In this document: positions 45,123 through 56,469 of the stretch, piece by piece | How positions within the stretch are numbered: position 1 is the first letter of the stretch | How the letters are laid out: every line of letters starts with the position of its first letter | Source of the DNA: Nocardia vaccinii NBRC 15922 | GTDB taxonomy: Bacteria; Actinomycetota; Actinomycetes; Mycobacteriales; Mycobacteriaceae | Assembly (NCBI RefSeq): GCF_001613305.1 | Contig: NZ_BDCC01000016.1 | Location: 49,078 to 113,077, forward strand | DNA: 64,000 bases | Reading direction: 5' to 3' | The notes under the pieces: generated by a model | What the model was told of the DNA's origin: nothing | The model's database searches: none | Seen by the model: the letters and a program-made list of their open reading frames with translations, nothing else | Position numbers and translations under genes: made by a program

Positions 45123-45612
45123 CGTGCTCCCCCTTCGTGGAGATGCCGTTTCCCATCACATTCTTCGCATCCTGCGCGGAGGTTATCCGCACGACCGCGT
45201 CCTTGAACGCCATCCAGCCCAGCAGTGCGCACTTCACGCGAGCCGGATATTTCGCGACACCCGCGAACGCGATGCCGTCGCCGAGCACATCCTCATCCCC
45301 CTCGACGGTGCCGCGGCTGGAGATCATCTCGCTGAACGCGTCCACGACCTTCATCGCCTGTTGCACCGGCATGCCGATCACCTGATCGGTGAGCACCGAG
45401 GTGGCCGCCTGGCTGATCGAACAGCCCTGACCGTCGTAGGAGACGTCCGCGACGTCGCCGTTGTCATCGATATGCACCCGCAGGGTGATCTCGTCCCCGC
45501 AGGTCGGGTTGACGTGGTGTACCTCGGCCCCGAAGGGTTCGCGAAGTCCGCGGTGATGCGGATGCTTGTAGTGATCGAGGATCACTTCCTGGTACATCTG
45601 CTCCATGCGCAT
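45115..45612 (-). CDS. sufU: SufU Fe-S scaffold / sulfur-transfer protein (165 aa)
   Basis: It accepts sulfur from SufS and, with zinc, passes it to the assembly complex. Ligands: Cys in VNPTCGDEITLRV, Cys in GQGCSISQAATSV, and Cys in ARVKCALLGWMAF, plus the Asp after TCG. RBS AGGAGGGG precedes ATG 45612 (another ATG at 45606). It overlaps sufT and follows sufS by 18 bp. Confidence 0.95.
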   Translation of the reverse strand: MRMEQMYQEVILDHYKHPHHRGLREPFGAEVHHVNPTCGDEITLRVHIDDNGDVADVSYDGQGCSISQAATSVLTDQVIGMPVQQAMKVVDAFSEMISSRGTVEGDEDVLGDGIAFAGVAKYPARVKCALLGWMAFKDAVVRITSAQDAKNVMGNGISTKGEHDE

Positions 45613-45630
45613 GGGGTATTCCCCTCCTGT

Positions 45631-47710
<2,080 letters not shown>

Positions 47711-47761
47711 CGAATCGAATTCCTTTGCGGGGGTGGAAGAAATGGAGTCAGCCGACAGTGT

Positions 47762-48979
47762 TCAAACCCCGATAGCGGCGAGTTCGGCCTCCACGGCCGC
47801 CTCGAGCCGCTCCCGGACCTGCGGGACCGTGATCTTCTGGATGATCTCGTGGAAGAATCCGCGCACCACCAGACGGCGGGCGGTCTCCTCCGGAATACCG
47901 CGAGCGCGCAGGTAGAACAGCTGCTCGTCGTCGAAACGCCCGGTGGCCGAGGCATGTCCGGCGCCGACGATCTCACCGGTCTCGATCTCGAGGTTCGGCA
48001 CCGAGTCGGCGCGGGCGCCGTCGGTGAGCACCAGGTTGCGGTTGGCCTCATAGGTGTCGGTGCCCTCGGCCGCGGCGCGGATCAGCACGTCGCCGACCCA
48101 GACGGTGCGCGCGTCGGGCCGGTCCGAGGACGGATCGCCCTGCAGCGCGCCCTTGTACAGCACGTTCGACTTGCAGTGCGGCACCGCGTGATCCACCAGC
48201 AGGCGCTGCTCGAAGTGCTGTCCGTCGTCGGCGAAGTACAGGCCGAGCAGTTCCGCGTCGCCGCCGGGGCCGTCGAAGCGGACGGTCTCGGTCAGGCGTA
48301 CCAGGTCGCCGCCCAGGGTGACGTTGGTGTGCCGCAGCACCGCGTCGCGGCCCAGTTTCGCGTGTTGCGCTGTGGCGTGCACGGCGTCGTCCGCCCAGTC
48401 CTGCACGGCCACGACGGTGAGCTTCGCGCTGTCGCCTACGATGAATTCCACGTTCTCGGCATAGGTTCCGCTGCCACGGTAGTCGATGACGACCGTCGCC
48501 TTGGCGAAGGCGCCGAGCCGGATCTGCAGGTGGCCGTAGCCGTACTTGTCCGCACCCGGCCCCTCGACGGTCACCGAGACCGGCTCGGCGACCTCCCGTT
48601 CTGCGCCGATCTCGACGATCACAGCGTACTGGAAAGACGAGAACGCCTGGGCGGCAACGCGATCCGCGGGAGCACCGGCGACGCCGAGTCGATCGTCGTC
48701 CCGGGCGACCGAGGTGACGGACACACCGGCGTCCGTCAGGTTCGGAACGGCGGACACCTCGATCGCCCCACCGGAGTTCTCCCCCGCGGTGCCGTCGTGC
48801 AGACCGCGCAGGCGGCGCAGCGGGGTGAACCGCCACGCCTCGTCCCGGCCCGAGGGTACCTCGAAGGCATTCACGTCGAACGAGGTGAAGACCTCGCCCT
48901 TGTTGAGCGCGGGGCTCTGCCGATGGTTCGCTCCGCTCACGCGGGCCTCGCCGGCTTCTGCGATGTTCTCGACCGGCAT
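47762..48979 (-). CDS. sufD: SufD scaffold subunit (405 aa)
   Basis: Beta-helix subunit of the SufBC2D complex. It has an N-terminal region ([20 protein letters not shown]) and a core with GRDEAWRFTPLRRLRG. The conserved C-terminus is IVGAGHASATGRFDDEQLFY then LRARGIPEETARRLVVRGFF. ATG 48979 overlaps the sufB TGA by one base (TGATG), so translation is coupled. Longer frames to 49255 run antisense-like into sufB and are rejected. Confidence 0.95.
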   Translation of the reverse strand: MPVENIAEAGEARVSGANHRQSPALNKGEVFTSFDVNAFEVPSGRDEAWRFTPLRRLRGLHDGTAGENSGGAIEVSAVPNLTDAGVSVTSVARDDDRLGVAGAPADRVAAQAFSSFQYAVIVEIGAEREVAEPVSVTVEGPGADKYGYGHLQIRLGAFAKATVVIDYRGSGTYAENVEFIVGDSAKLTVVAVQDWADDAVHATAQHAKLGRDAVLRHTNVTLGGDLVRLTETVRFDGPGGDAELLGLYFADDGQHFEQRLLVDHAVPHCKSNVLYKGALQGDPSSDRPDARTVWVGDVLIRAAAEGTDTYEANRNLVLTDGARADSVPNLEIETGEIVGAGHASATGRFDDEQLFYLRARGIPEETARRLVVRGFFHEIIQKITVPQVRERLEAAVEAELAAIGV

Positions 48980-50415
48980 CAGCCGACGGCTCCTTCCATC
49001 TGCAGCTCGATCAGGCGGTTCAGCTCGAGCGCATACTCCATGGGCAGTTCCTTGGCGATGGGCTCGACGAAGCCGCGCACCACCATCGCCATCGCCTCGT
49101 CCTCGGTCATACCGCGGCTCATCAGGTAGAACAGCTGATCGTCGGACACCTTCGAGACGGTGGCCTCGTGCCCCATCGTGACGTCGTCCTCGCGGATGTC
49201 GACGTACGGGTAGGTGTCCGAGCGGCTGATCGTATCCACCAGCAGCGCATCGCATTTCACCGACGAATGCGAACCGTGCGCACCCTTGTTGACCTGGACC
49301 AGACCGCGGTAGGAGGACCGGCCGCCGCCGCGCGCCACCGACTTGGACACGATGTTCGAGGAGGTGTGCGGCGCCAGGTGCAGCATCTTCGCGCCGGTGT
49401 CCTGGTGCTGGCCCTCACCGGCGAACGCCACCGAGAGCACCTCGCCGCGAGCGTATTCGCCGGTCATCCAGACCGCCGGGTACTTCATGGTGACCTTGGA
49501 GCCGATGTTGCCGTCGATCCACTCCATGGTCGCGCCCGCCTCGGCCTTGGCCCGCTTGGTGACCAGGTTGTAGACGTTGTTCGACCAGTTCTGGATGGTG
49601 GTGTAGCGGCAGCGGCCACCCTTCTTCACGATGATCTCGACCACCGCGGAGTGCAGCGAATCGGACTTGTAGATCGGCGCGGTGCAACCCTCGACGTAGT
49701 GCACGTAGGCGCCCTCGTCGACGATGATCAGCGTGCGCTCGAACTGGCCCATGTTCTCGGTGTTGATCCGGAAGTAGGCCTGCAACGGGATGTCCACGTG
49801 CACGCCCGGCGGCACGTAGATGAACGAACCGCCCGACCACACCGCGGTGTTCAGCGCGGAGAACTTGTTGTCACCGGCGGGGATGACCGAGCCGAAGTAC
49901 TGCTGGAAGATCTCCGGGTGCTCGCGCAGTCCGGTGTCGGTGTCCAGGAAGATGACGCCTTGGGCCTCCAGGTCTTCGCGGATCTGGTGGTAGACGACCT
50001 CGGACTCGTACTGCGCGGCGACACCGGCGACCAAGCGCTGCTTCTCCGCTTCCGGGATGCCCAGCTTGTCGTAGGTGTTCTTGATGTCCTCGGGCAGATC
50101 TTCCCAGCTCTCGGCCTGCTTCTCGGTCGAGCGCACGAAGTACTTGATGTTGTCGAAGTCGATGCCCTCGAGGTTCGAACCCCAGCCCGGCATCGGCTTG
50201 CGGTCGAAGATGCGCAGTGCCTTCAGGCGCGCTTCGAGCATCCAGTCGGGCTCGTTCTTCTTCGCCGAGATGTCGCGCACGACCTCCTCGGACAGGCCTC
50301 GCCGGGCGCTGGCACCTGCGACGTCCTTGTCTGCCCAGCCGTAGCCGTAGGTGCCCAGGGAGGCAATGGTCTCCTCCTGGGTCAGCGGCTGCGACTGATC
50401 GGTCGTCGTCGTCAT
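48979..50415 (-). CDS. sufB: SufB scaffold subunit, no intein (478 aa)
   Basis: Core Fe-S scaffold protein. Motifs: [50 protein letters not shown] [20 protein letters not shown], and the C-terminal [20 protein letters not shown]. Full length without interruption: the intein known from M. tuberculosis SufB (Rv1461) is absent. ATGA overlap (4 bp) with sufR. Confidence 0.97.
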   Translation of the reverse strand: MTTTTDQSQPLTQEETIASLGTYGYGWADKDVAGASARRGLSEEVVRDISAKKNEPDWMLEARLKALRIFDRKPMPGWGSNLEGIDFDNIKYFVRSTEKQAESWEDLPEDIKNTYDKLGIPEAEKQRLVAGVAAQYESEVVYHQIREDLEAQGVIFLDTDTGLREHPEIFQQYFGSVIPAGDNKFSALNTAVWSGGSFIYVPPGVHVDIPLQAYFRINTENMGQFERTLIIVDEGAYVHYVEGCTAPIYKSDSLHSAVVEIIVKKGGRCRYTTIQNWSNNVYNLVTKRAKAEAGATMEWIDGNIGSKVTMKYPAVWMTGEYARGEVLSVAFAGEGQHQDTGAKMLHLAPHTSSNIVSKSVARGGGRSSYRGLVQVNKGAHGSHSSVKCDALLVDTISRSDTYPYVDIREDDVTMGHEATVSKVSDDQLFYLMSRGMTEDEAMAMVVRGFVEPIAKELPMEYALELNRLIELQMEGAVG

Positions 50416-51257
50416 TCGGCACTCCTTCCGGAGTTGTTGCGAGATGCCGTCGCGGGCTGCGCGGCGGCGTCGGATTCGTTCTCATCGAGGGTTGCGGTTT
50501 CGGAGGCCGCCGGAACGACCAGTGGCACGTGGGTGGTGCAGGCGCAGTCGCCGTTGGCGATGGTCGCCAGGCGCTGCACATGGGTGCCGAGCAGCTCACG
50601 AAAGGCTTCCAGCTCTGCCGCGCACAGTTCCGGAAATTCCTCGGCCACATGCGACACCGGGCAGTGATGCTGGCAGATCTGAACTCCCGCACCGACTTTG
50701 CGCGTCGAGGCGGCGAATCCGGCATCGGTGAACGCCTCGGCGATCTCGCGCGCCTTGGCCGAGGTCGTCTCCGGCGTGTGCCGGGCGAGGCGATCGATAC
50801 CGGCCACGATCGTCGACACCCGCTTGCGCGCGAAATCGGTGATCGCGGCCTGACCGCCGATCTCGCGCAACTGGCGCATGGCCGCACCGGCCAGATCGTC
50901 GTACGCGTGCCCGAGCCGTCCCCGGCCCGCCGCGGTCAGCTGATATTGCTTGGCGGGACGCCCGCGGCCCTTCTGCTGCCAGGGCGCGGACCGGGTCGCC
51001 CGCGCCTCACCGGAATCGATCAGCGCGTCCAGATGCCGACGCACACCGGCCGGGCTCAACCCCAGCCGCTCACCGATGGCCGTGGCCGTCACCGGCCCCT
51101 GCTCGAGCAGCAACTGAACGACCGCTTCACGGGTGTGCCCCTCGCCCGCCGGCGCGGCGGGCGCGACAGCACTCCGAGCGCCCTCCCGGCGCCCGGCGGA
51201 AGTTTCCGCATTCCGCAAACCCACGGTTTTCACAACATCAGTGTGACGGAATTCCAT
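50412..51257 (-). CDS. sufR: SufR iron-sulfur-sensing repressor (281 aa)
   Basis: Winged-helix (DeoR/ArsR-like) regulator of the suf operon. [23 protein letters not shown] then [20 protein letters not shown]. The C-terminal sensor holds a Cys-rich set suited to a cluster: [20 protein letters not shown] and [14 protein letters not shown] 51257 lies just behind a -10 like TAGAAT (51268-51263), so the transcript is probably leaderless. It is encoded first in the operon and overlaps sufB; a palindrome stands in its promoter (51271-51282), which suggests autoregulation. Confidence 0.95.
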   Translation of the reverse strand: MEFRHTDVVKTVGLRNAETSAGRREGARSAVAPAAPAGEGHTREAVVQLLLEQGPVTATAIGERLGLSPAGVRRHLDALIDSGEARATRSAPWQQKGRGRPAKQYQLTAAGRGRLGHAYDDLAGAAMRQLREIGGQAAITDFARKRVSTIVAGIDRLARHTPETTSAKAREIAEAFTDAGFAASTRKVGAGVQICQHHCPVSHVAEEFPELCAAELEAFRELLGTHVQRLATIANGDCACTTHVPLVVPAASETATLDENESDAAAQPATASRNNSGRSAE

Positions 51258-51574
51258 CCCGCATTCTAGTAAGGTTCACCTTCCTCGACCTCGGAAACAG
51301 ACATAACCGCTGCTCGAGCGCATTTCCCTTAACCTGCCGGCTTCCTCACACCACTGCTGCGACCCGTTGAATTTCGCAACAAGCCCGCCACGCCGATTAC
51401 CGTTACCGCAGGCGAGCCCAGCTCTCACCCGAGCCTCCGAACCAACCCAGCCACCCCCACGCACCCAGCGGCGAAGCGTCTCTGTCCGGCCGGAAGTCGC
51501 CCGCGAAGCGATAGGTTCAGCAACATCAACTCCAAGGTTTTCGGCGCAAAAAAGACACAGCTACGCTCTACCCC
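51258..51574. promoter_or_regulatory. Divergent suf/mptB promoter region
   Basis: Contains, near sufR, the palindrome AAGGTTCACCTT (51271-51282) beside the -10-like TAGAAT on the minus strand. It also contains the repeat 51464-51534, then the promoter of mptB. The palindrome is the likely SufR operator (or a site for another iron-related regulator). Confidence 0.6.
51464..51534 (+). repeat. 71-bp dispersed repeat, copy A
   Basis: It starts CCCAGCGGCGAAGCGTCT and ends with GCGAAGCGATAGGTTCAGCA and 13 more bases. About 60 of 71 positions equal 63930-64000 by eye. A weaker copy lies at 63674-63734. Confidence 0.75.
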
Positions 51575-53281
51575 GTGGCGGTAGTGGAAGACATTCGGCG
51601 CAAATCCATCGGAGTGACTCGCCGGGCATTGGGCCTGGACGTGCCCCCTGCCGACCACACCATCGCGGTCCTCCATACGAACGAAGCCGATGCCCCCGGC
51701 CTCAACGCCCGAGAAACCGCACAGTTCAAGCGAATTCGCCTCTTGGGAGCCACCGGCGCGGTATTGATGGCGATCAGCGCCCTGGGCGTGGGCGCACAAC
51801 CGGTCCACCAGAATCCGGTCTCCGGCATGCGGGTGGTCGGGCTGTTCGCCCGCGCCGCCACCCCGACGCTGGCCATGTGCATGATCGGCACGGTCGCGGT
51901 CGTGCTGGCTTGGCTGCTGCTGGGCCGCTACGCGGTGGGCGGGTTCGGCGGTACGGTGCGGCATCGCCTGAGCCGCTCCCAACTGGACCGCACGCTGCTG
52001 CTGTGGATCGTCCCGCTGTCGATCGCACCGCCGATGTTCTCCAACGACGTGTACTCCTATCTCGCGCAGAGCCAGATCGCCGAGCGCGGCATGGATCCGT
52101 ACGTCGTCGGCCCGGCCGAGGGGCTGGGCCTGGCCAATGTGCTGACCAACAACGTGCCCAACATCTGGCGCGACACCCCGGCGCCGTACGGCCCGCTGTT
52201 CCTGTGGATGGGCCGCGGCATCGCCCAGCTGACCGGCGACAACATCATCGCGGGCGTCTGGGTGCACCGGCTGCTCGAACTCGGCGGCGTCGCGCTGATC
52301 GTCTGGGCGCTGCCGCGGCTGTCGCGGCGCTGCGGGGTCGCGCCGGTGAGTGCGCTGTGGCTCGGCGCGGCCAATCCGCTGGTGCTGTTCCACCTGGTCG
52401 GCGGGGTGCACAACGACGCGCTGATGCTCGGGCTGATGCTCGCGGGCCTGGAGTTCTGCCTGCGTGCCATCCACGGACTCGACATTCCGGGCACCGAGCC
52501 GATGCATCCGTTCGGGCGAAAAGAGTGGGCGCTGCTGACCTTCGGCGCGGTGGTCATCACCCTGTCGTCGTCGATCAAATTCACATCGATCCTGGTGCTC
52601 GGATTCGTCGGCATGGCGCTGGCCCGGCGCTGGGGCCGCGGCGTGCGCCCACTGCTGCAGGCCGCGGTGGTCCTCGGCGTCATCGCGGTGGTCACCACGC
52701 TGTTCGTCAGCTATGTCAGCGGTCTGGGCTTCGGCTGGATCTACACGCTCAACACCGCCGGGGCGGTGCGCAGCTGGATGTCACTGCCGACCGCGGTCGG
52801 CGTCATCACCGGATTCGGCGGCGTCCTGCTGGGCCTGGGCGACCACACGACCGCGGTCCTGAGCATCACGCGGCCGATCGCCGGGGCCGTCGCCGCGTTC
52901 CTGAGCCTGCGCATGCTCGTGGCCACCTGGACCGGGCGGTTGCATCCCGTTGGGGCCCTGGGTGTTTCACTCGCGGCGATCGTGCTGCTGTTCCCGGTGG
53001 TGCAGCCGTGGTATCTGCTGTGGGCGATCGTGCCGCTGGCCGCCTGGGCCACAACGCGGGCGTTCCGCGCACCCGCGATCGTGCTGTCCGCGGTGGTCGG
53101 CATGATCCTCATGCCGCGCGGCGCGGATTTCGGCGTCTTCCAGATCATCGAGGCCGCCGGCGCCGCCGTCGTGGTCGGCGTCGGATTCATCGTGCTCACC
53201 CGCAACCGGCTGCCGTGGCGCGACCGCACGGGGGTGTCTGCCTCGTCACAACCGCCCGCGGCATACGGTGTGACCTCGTGA
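51575..53281 (+). CDS. mptB: Alpha-(1->6)-mannopyranosyltransferase MptB-like (568 aa)
   Basis: GT-C type membrane glycosyltransferase that builds the mannan core of lipomannan and lipoarabinomannan. Around 12-13 hydrophobic segments occur. The first exported loop carries the GT-C acidic site, seen as PPMFSNDVYSYLAQSQIAER, and PAPYGPLFLWMGR, FHLVGGVHNDALM and VQPWYLLW are conserved-looking. Start is GTG 51575. It is divergent from sufR as in Rv1459c/Rv1460, which supports the assignment. Its GTGA end overlaps the ABC ATPase start. Confidence 0.9.
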   Translation: MAVVEDIRRKSIGVTRRALGLDVPPADHTIAVLHTNEADAPGLNARETAQFKRIRLLGATGAVLMAISALGVGAQPVHQNPVSGMRVVGLFARAATPTLAMCMIGTVAVVLAWLLLGRYAVGGFGGTVRHRLSRSQLDRTLLLWIVPLSIAPPMFSNDVYSYLAQSQIAERGMDPYVVGPAEGLGLANVLTNNVPNIWRDTPAPYGPLFLWMGRGIAQLTGDNIIAGVWVHRLLELGGVALIVWALPRLSRRCGVAPVSALWLGAANPLVLFHLVGGVHNDALMLGLMLAGLEFCLRAIHGLDIPGTEPMHPFGRKEWALLTFGAVVITLSSSIKFTSILVLGFVGMALARRWGRGVRPLLQAAVVLGVIAVVTTLFVSYVSGLGFGWIYTLNTAGAVRSWMSLPTAVGVITGFGGVLLGLGDHTTAVLSITRPIAGAVAAFLSLRMLVATWTGRLHPVGALGVSLAAIVLLFPVVQPWYLLWAIVPLAAWATTRAFRAPAIVLSAVVGMILMPRGADFGVFQIIEAAGAAVVVGVGFIVLTRNRLPWRDRTGVSASSQPPAAYGVTS

Positions 53282-54207
53282 ACGCATCGGAACCCGCTGT
53301 CAGCGTCGACGGTGTCCGCAAACGCTTCGGCGAGACCGTCGCCGTGGACGGCCTGAGTTTCGAGGTGGCCCGCGCGGAGGTCGTCGCACTGCTGGGACCC
53401 AATGGCGCCGGCAAGACGACGACCGTCGAGATGTGCGAGGGATTCTCCGCACCCGACGCCGGATCGGTGCGGGTGCTGGGCCTGGATCCGATCGCCGACA
53501 CCGATGCCCTGCGCCCCCGGATCGGCGTGATGCTGCAGGGTGGGGGCGCCTATCCCGGTTCGAAGGCCGGGGAGATGCTGGATCTGGTCGCCGCCTATTC
53601 GGCCGATCCGCTCGATCCGCAGTGGCTGCTGGACACGCTCGGGCTGCGGGAGGCGCGGCGCACACCGTACCGGCGGCTGTCCGGCGGTCAGCAGCAGCGG
53701 CTCGCGCTCGCGTGCGCGCTGGTCGGGCGGCCGGAGATGGTGTTCCTCGACGAGCCCACGGCCGGAATGGACGCGCAGGCAAGACATCTGGTCTGGGAAC
53801 TGATCGACGCGCTGCGCCGCGACGGGGTCGCGGTCCTGCTGACCACACATATGATGGACGAGGCCGAACAACTCGCCGACCGCCTGGTCATCATCGATCA
53901 CGGCAGCATCGTCGCCCAGGGCACGCCCGCCGAGGTCACCTCCGCGGGAGCCGAGGGCCAGCTGCATTTCAACGCACCACCCAAACTCGATCTGCGACTG
54001 CTGACCACGGCACTGCCGGAGGGGTTCGCACCGCAGGAAACCTCCCCGGGCTCCTATCTGCTCCGCGGCGACATCACCCCGCAGGTGCTGGCCACCCTCA
54101 CCGCCTGGTGCGCGCGAATCGACGTGCTGCCCACCGACATTCGGATCGACCAGCGCCGACTCGAGGACGTCTTCCTCGAACTGACCGGCAGGGAGCTGCG
54201 CAATTGA
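53278..54207 (+). CDS. ABC transporter ATP-binding protein (309 aa)
   Basis: Export-type (DRA/NodI-like) ATPase. Walker A GPNGAGKTTTVEMCEGF, signature LSGGQQQRLALACALVG, Walker B MVFLDEPTAGMD, H-loop LLTTHMMDEAEQLADR. A ~90-residue C-terminal domain follows. GTG 53278 overlaps the mptB stop by 3 bases. It works with the permease at 54293. Syntenic with Rv1458c; the substrate is not known. Confidence 0.93.
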   Translation: MNASEPAVSVDGVRKRFGETVAVDGLSFEVARAEVVALLGPNGAGKTTTVEMCEGFSAPDAGSVRVLGLDPIADTDALRPRIGVMLQGGGAYPGSKAGEMLDLVAAYSADPLDPQWLLDTLGLREARRTPYRRLSGGQQQRLALACALVGRPEMVFLDEPTAGMDAQARHLVWELIDALRRDGVAVLLTTHMMDEAEQLADRLVIIDHGSIVAQGTPAEVTSAGAEGQLHFNAPPKLDLRLLTTALPEGFAPQETSPGSYLLRGDITPQVLATLTAWCARIDVLPTDIRIDQRRLEDVFLELTGRELRN

Positions 54208-54292
54208 GCGCGCACCCGCATCCCCGACGTGCTCGGTCCGTCCCGGTTCCCCCGTCCGCACCAGCCCAGCATCCGAGCGGAAGGCACTCGCG

Positions 54293-55075
54293 ATGACCGA
54301 AACCTCCGCCCGATTCGCGCCCGGCACCTTCACCCCCGCCCCGCGCCCGGCCGCTCGCGCGGCGATGCTCCTCGCACAGACCCGGATGGAGCTGACCCTG
54401 TTGCTGCGCAACGGAGAACAGCTTCTGCTGACCATGTTCATCCCGATCGCCATGCTCGTCGGGCTGACGCTGCTGCCGCTGAGCAGTCTCGGCGAGCATC
54501 GGGTGGACCGGATCGTGCCCGCGGTGATGATGGTGGCGATCATGTCCACCGCCTTCACCGGCCAGGCCATCGCGGTCGGCTTCGACCGCCGCTACGGCGC
54601 GCTCAAGCGCCTGGGCGCCACCGCGCTGCCGCGCTGGGGCATCGTCGGCGGGAAATGCGCGGCCGTGCTGATAGTCGTTGTGCTGCAATCGATTCTGCTG
54701 GGTTTGATCGGCGTCGCGCTGGGCTGGCGGCCCGGCGCGGGCGGGCTGGTCTTCGGCGCGGTGGTCATCGCCCTGGGCACGGCGACCTTCGCCGCGATGG
54801 GTCTGCTGCTGGGCGGCACCCTCAAGGCGGAAATCGTTCTGGCCCTTGCCAATATCCTGTGGTTCGTGATGCTCGCGGTCGCCAGTGTCGTCTTCGCCGC
54901 CGGTGACATCCCGCGGCCGCTGAGCATCGTCGCTCGACTGCTACCGTCCGGCGCCCTGGCCCAGACGCTCGATCAGGCGCTGCGCACCGGCGTCGACTGG
55001 TACGGACTCGTCGTGCTGATCGTGTGGGGCGGCGTGACCGGCTGGCTCGCCACGCGCTATTTCCGTTTCGACTAG
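54293..55075 (+). CDS. ABC transporter permease (260 aa)
   Basis: ABC-2 type permease with about six spans, e.g. LLTMFIPIAMLVGLTLLPLS, MMVAIMSTAFTGQAIAVGFD, YGALKRLGATALPRWGIVGG, and VLIVVVLQSILLGLIGVALG. It ends …GWLATRYFRFD, typical of the family. It follows the ATPase by 85 bp. Syntenic with Rv1457c. Substrate unknown; possibly a cell-envelope lipid or glycan given mptB upstream (inference). Confidence 0.92.
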   Translation: MTETSARFAPGTFTPAPRPAARAAMLLAQTRMELTLLLRNGEQLLLTMFIPIAMLVGLTLLPLSSLGEHRVDRIVPAVMMVAIMSTAFTGQAIAVGFDRRYGALKRLGATALPRWGIVGGKCAAVLIVVVLQSILLGLIGVALGWRPGAGGLVFGAVVIALGTATFAAMGLLLGGTLKAEIVLALANILWFVMLAVASVVFAAGDIPRPLSIVARLLPSGALAQTLDQALRTGVDWYGLVVLIVWGGVTGWLATRYFRFD

Positions 55076-55172
55076 CGCCCGCCGTCTCGCCGAACCGCTC
55101 GCGACGAGCGAAAACGACGGACTGTAGTAGCCCGGGTGTGGTGCGGGACCGGGCCGGGGCTACCATCGGTGC

Positions 55173-56147
55173 GTGCTGTCACGCGCCTTCATGCGACTCG
55201 TCGACCTGCTGCCGCTGCCCTCGCTCCGCCTGCAACGAATCATCGCGTTCCTGGTGATCCTGTCGCAGGCCGGAATCTCGGTGACCGGCGCGGTCGTGCG
55301 CGTCACCTCCTCCGGGCTGGGCTGCCCGACCTGGCCGCAGTGCTTCCCAGGAAGTTTCACCCCGCTGCCGCACGCGGCGGTGCCGGTCTGGCATCAGACG
55401 GTCGAATTCACCAATCGCATGTTCACCTTCGGGGTGACGCTGTTCGCGGCGCTGGTGGTGCTGGCGGTGCTGCGCGCCCGCCGGCGGCGCGAGGTCGTCG
55501 GCTACGCCTGGCTGATGCCCGGCGGCACAGTGCTGCAGGCGATCATCGGCGGCATCACGGTGCGCACCGGACTGCTGTGGTGGACGGTCGCGATCCACCT
55601 GCTGGTCTCGATGCTGATGGTGTGGCTGGCGGTGTTGTTGTTCGCGAAGATCGGCGAACCGGACGACGCGGTTCCCGCGCCGCGCGTCCCGGCACCGCTG
55701 CGGTGGCTGACCGCGCTCAGCGCGCTGGCCCTGACGGCCACCCTCATCGCCGGAACCCTGGTGACCGGTGCGGGCCCGCACGCCGGAGACGAGAGCGTCA
55801 GCAAACCCGTTGTGCGCCTGAAGGTCGAGATCGTGACGCTGGTGCACGCCCATGCCCAGATGCTGGTCGCCTACCTGGCCTTGCTGATCGGCCTGGGCTT
55901 CGGATTGGCCACGGTGGGTATGACGCGCGCGCTGCGCAACCGCTACATCGTCCTGATCGCACTGGTCTGCGCACAGGGGGTGGTCGGCATCGTGCAGTAC
56001 TTCACGCACGTCCCCGCCGCACTGGTCGCCGTGCACGTCGGCGGCGCGGCCGCATGCACCGCCGCCACCGCGGCGTTGTGGGCCGCGATGCGAACCCGCG
56101 AGCGGATCACCGCCGAAACCCCCGCTTCGGTCACCCAGGTCGCCTGA
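55173..56147 (+). CDS. ctaA: Haem A synthase, COX15/CtaA family (324 aa)
   Basis: It converts haem O to haem A for the aa3 cytochrome oxidase. About eight spans. The paired His and other residues are seen in VRVTSSGLGCPTWPQCFPGS, WHQTVEFTNRMFTFG, VHAHAQMLVAYLAL and VAVHVGGAAACT; the Cys pair in the first loop is typical of the type with regulatory disulfide. Start is GTG 55173. Syntenic with Rv1456c; in the same direction as the ABC genes, 97 bp apart. Confidence 0.95.
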   Translation: MLSRAFMRLVDLLPLPSLRLQRIIAFLVILSQAGISVTGAVVRVTSSGLGCPTWPQCFPGSFTPLPHAAVPVWHQTVEFTNRMFTFGVTLFAALVVLAVLRARRRREVVGYAWLMPGGTVLQAIIGGITVRTGLLWWTVAIHLLVSMLMVWLAVLLFAKIGEPDDAVPAPRVPAPLRWLTALSALALTATLIAGTLVTGAGPHAGDESVSKPVVRLKVEIVTLVHAHAQMLVAYLALLIGLGFGLATVGMTRALRNRYIVLIALVCAQGVVGIVQYFTHVPAALVAVHVGGAAACTAATAALWAAMRTRERITAETPASVTQVA

Positions 56148-56228
56148 AGCCGCTGCACCGCATCGTGTTCGGCGCGATTCGGCGGGTGCCGAGTGCGGGC
56201 GATCACGGCGATCGGGGATAATTTGTCT

Positions 56229-56450
56229 ATGCCGACCTACGCGTACCGCTGCCGGGAATGCACCGGCACCTTCGAACTCCAGCGGCCGATGAGCGAATCG
56301 AGCGCGCCCGCGGTGTGTCCCGACGGCCATGCCGACACCGTCAAACTCCTCACGACCATCGCGCTGACCGGCTCGGCGAACAGCCCGGCGCCCGCCGCCC
56401 CGGCGCCCTCGGGTGGCGGCTGCTGCGGCGGAGGCTGCGGTTGCGGTTAG
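56229..56450 (+). CDS. FmdB-family zinc-ribbon protein (73 aa)
   Basis: MPTYAYRCRECTGTFELQRP is the FmdB signature with CxxC. The second pair is CPDGH, and the tail is Gly/Cys-rich (GGGCCGGGCGCG). Such proteins are small putative metal-binding regulators. It is 81 bp after ctaA. Confidence 0.85.
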   Translation: MPTYAYRCRECTGTFELQRPMSESSAPAVCPDGHADTVKLLTTIALTGSANSPAPAAPAPSGGGCCGGGCGCG

Positions 56451-56469
56451 CCGCCGGCCGATCCGCGGC

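Noticed and set aside
48979..50415. Intein in SufB
   Set aside because: The frame is 478 codons, the normal mature length, with no splicing motifs.
49168..50667. Long plus-strand frame opposite sufB
   Set aside because: Antisense shadow of sufB; no family, no RBS.
51367..53277. Extension of the ABC ATPase frame upstream through mptB
   Set aside because: Low-complexity Arg/Pro sequence with no domain; mptB is real in the other frame and the GTGA overlap defines the ATPase start.
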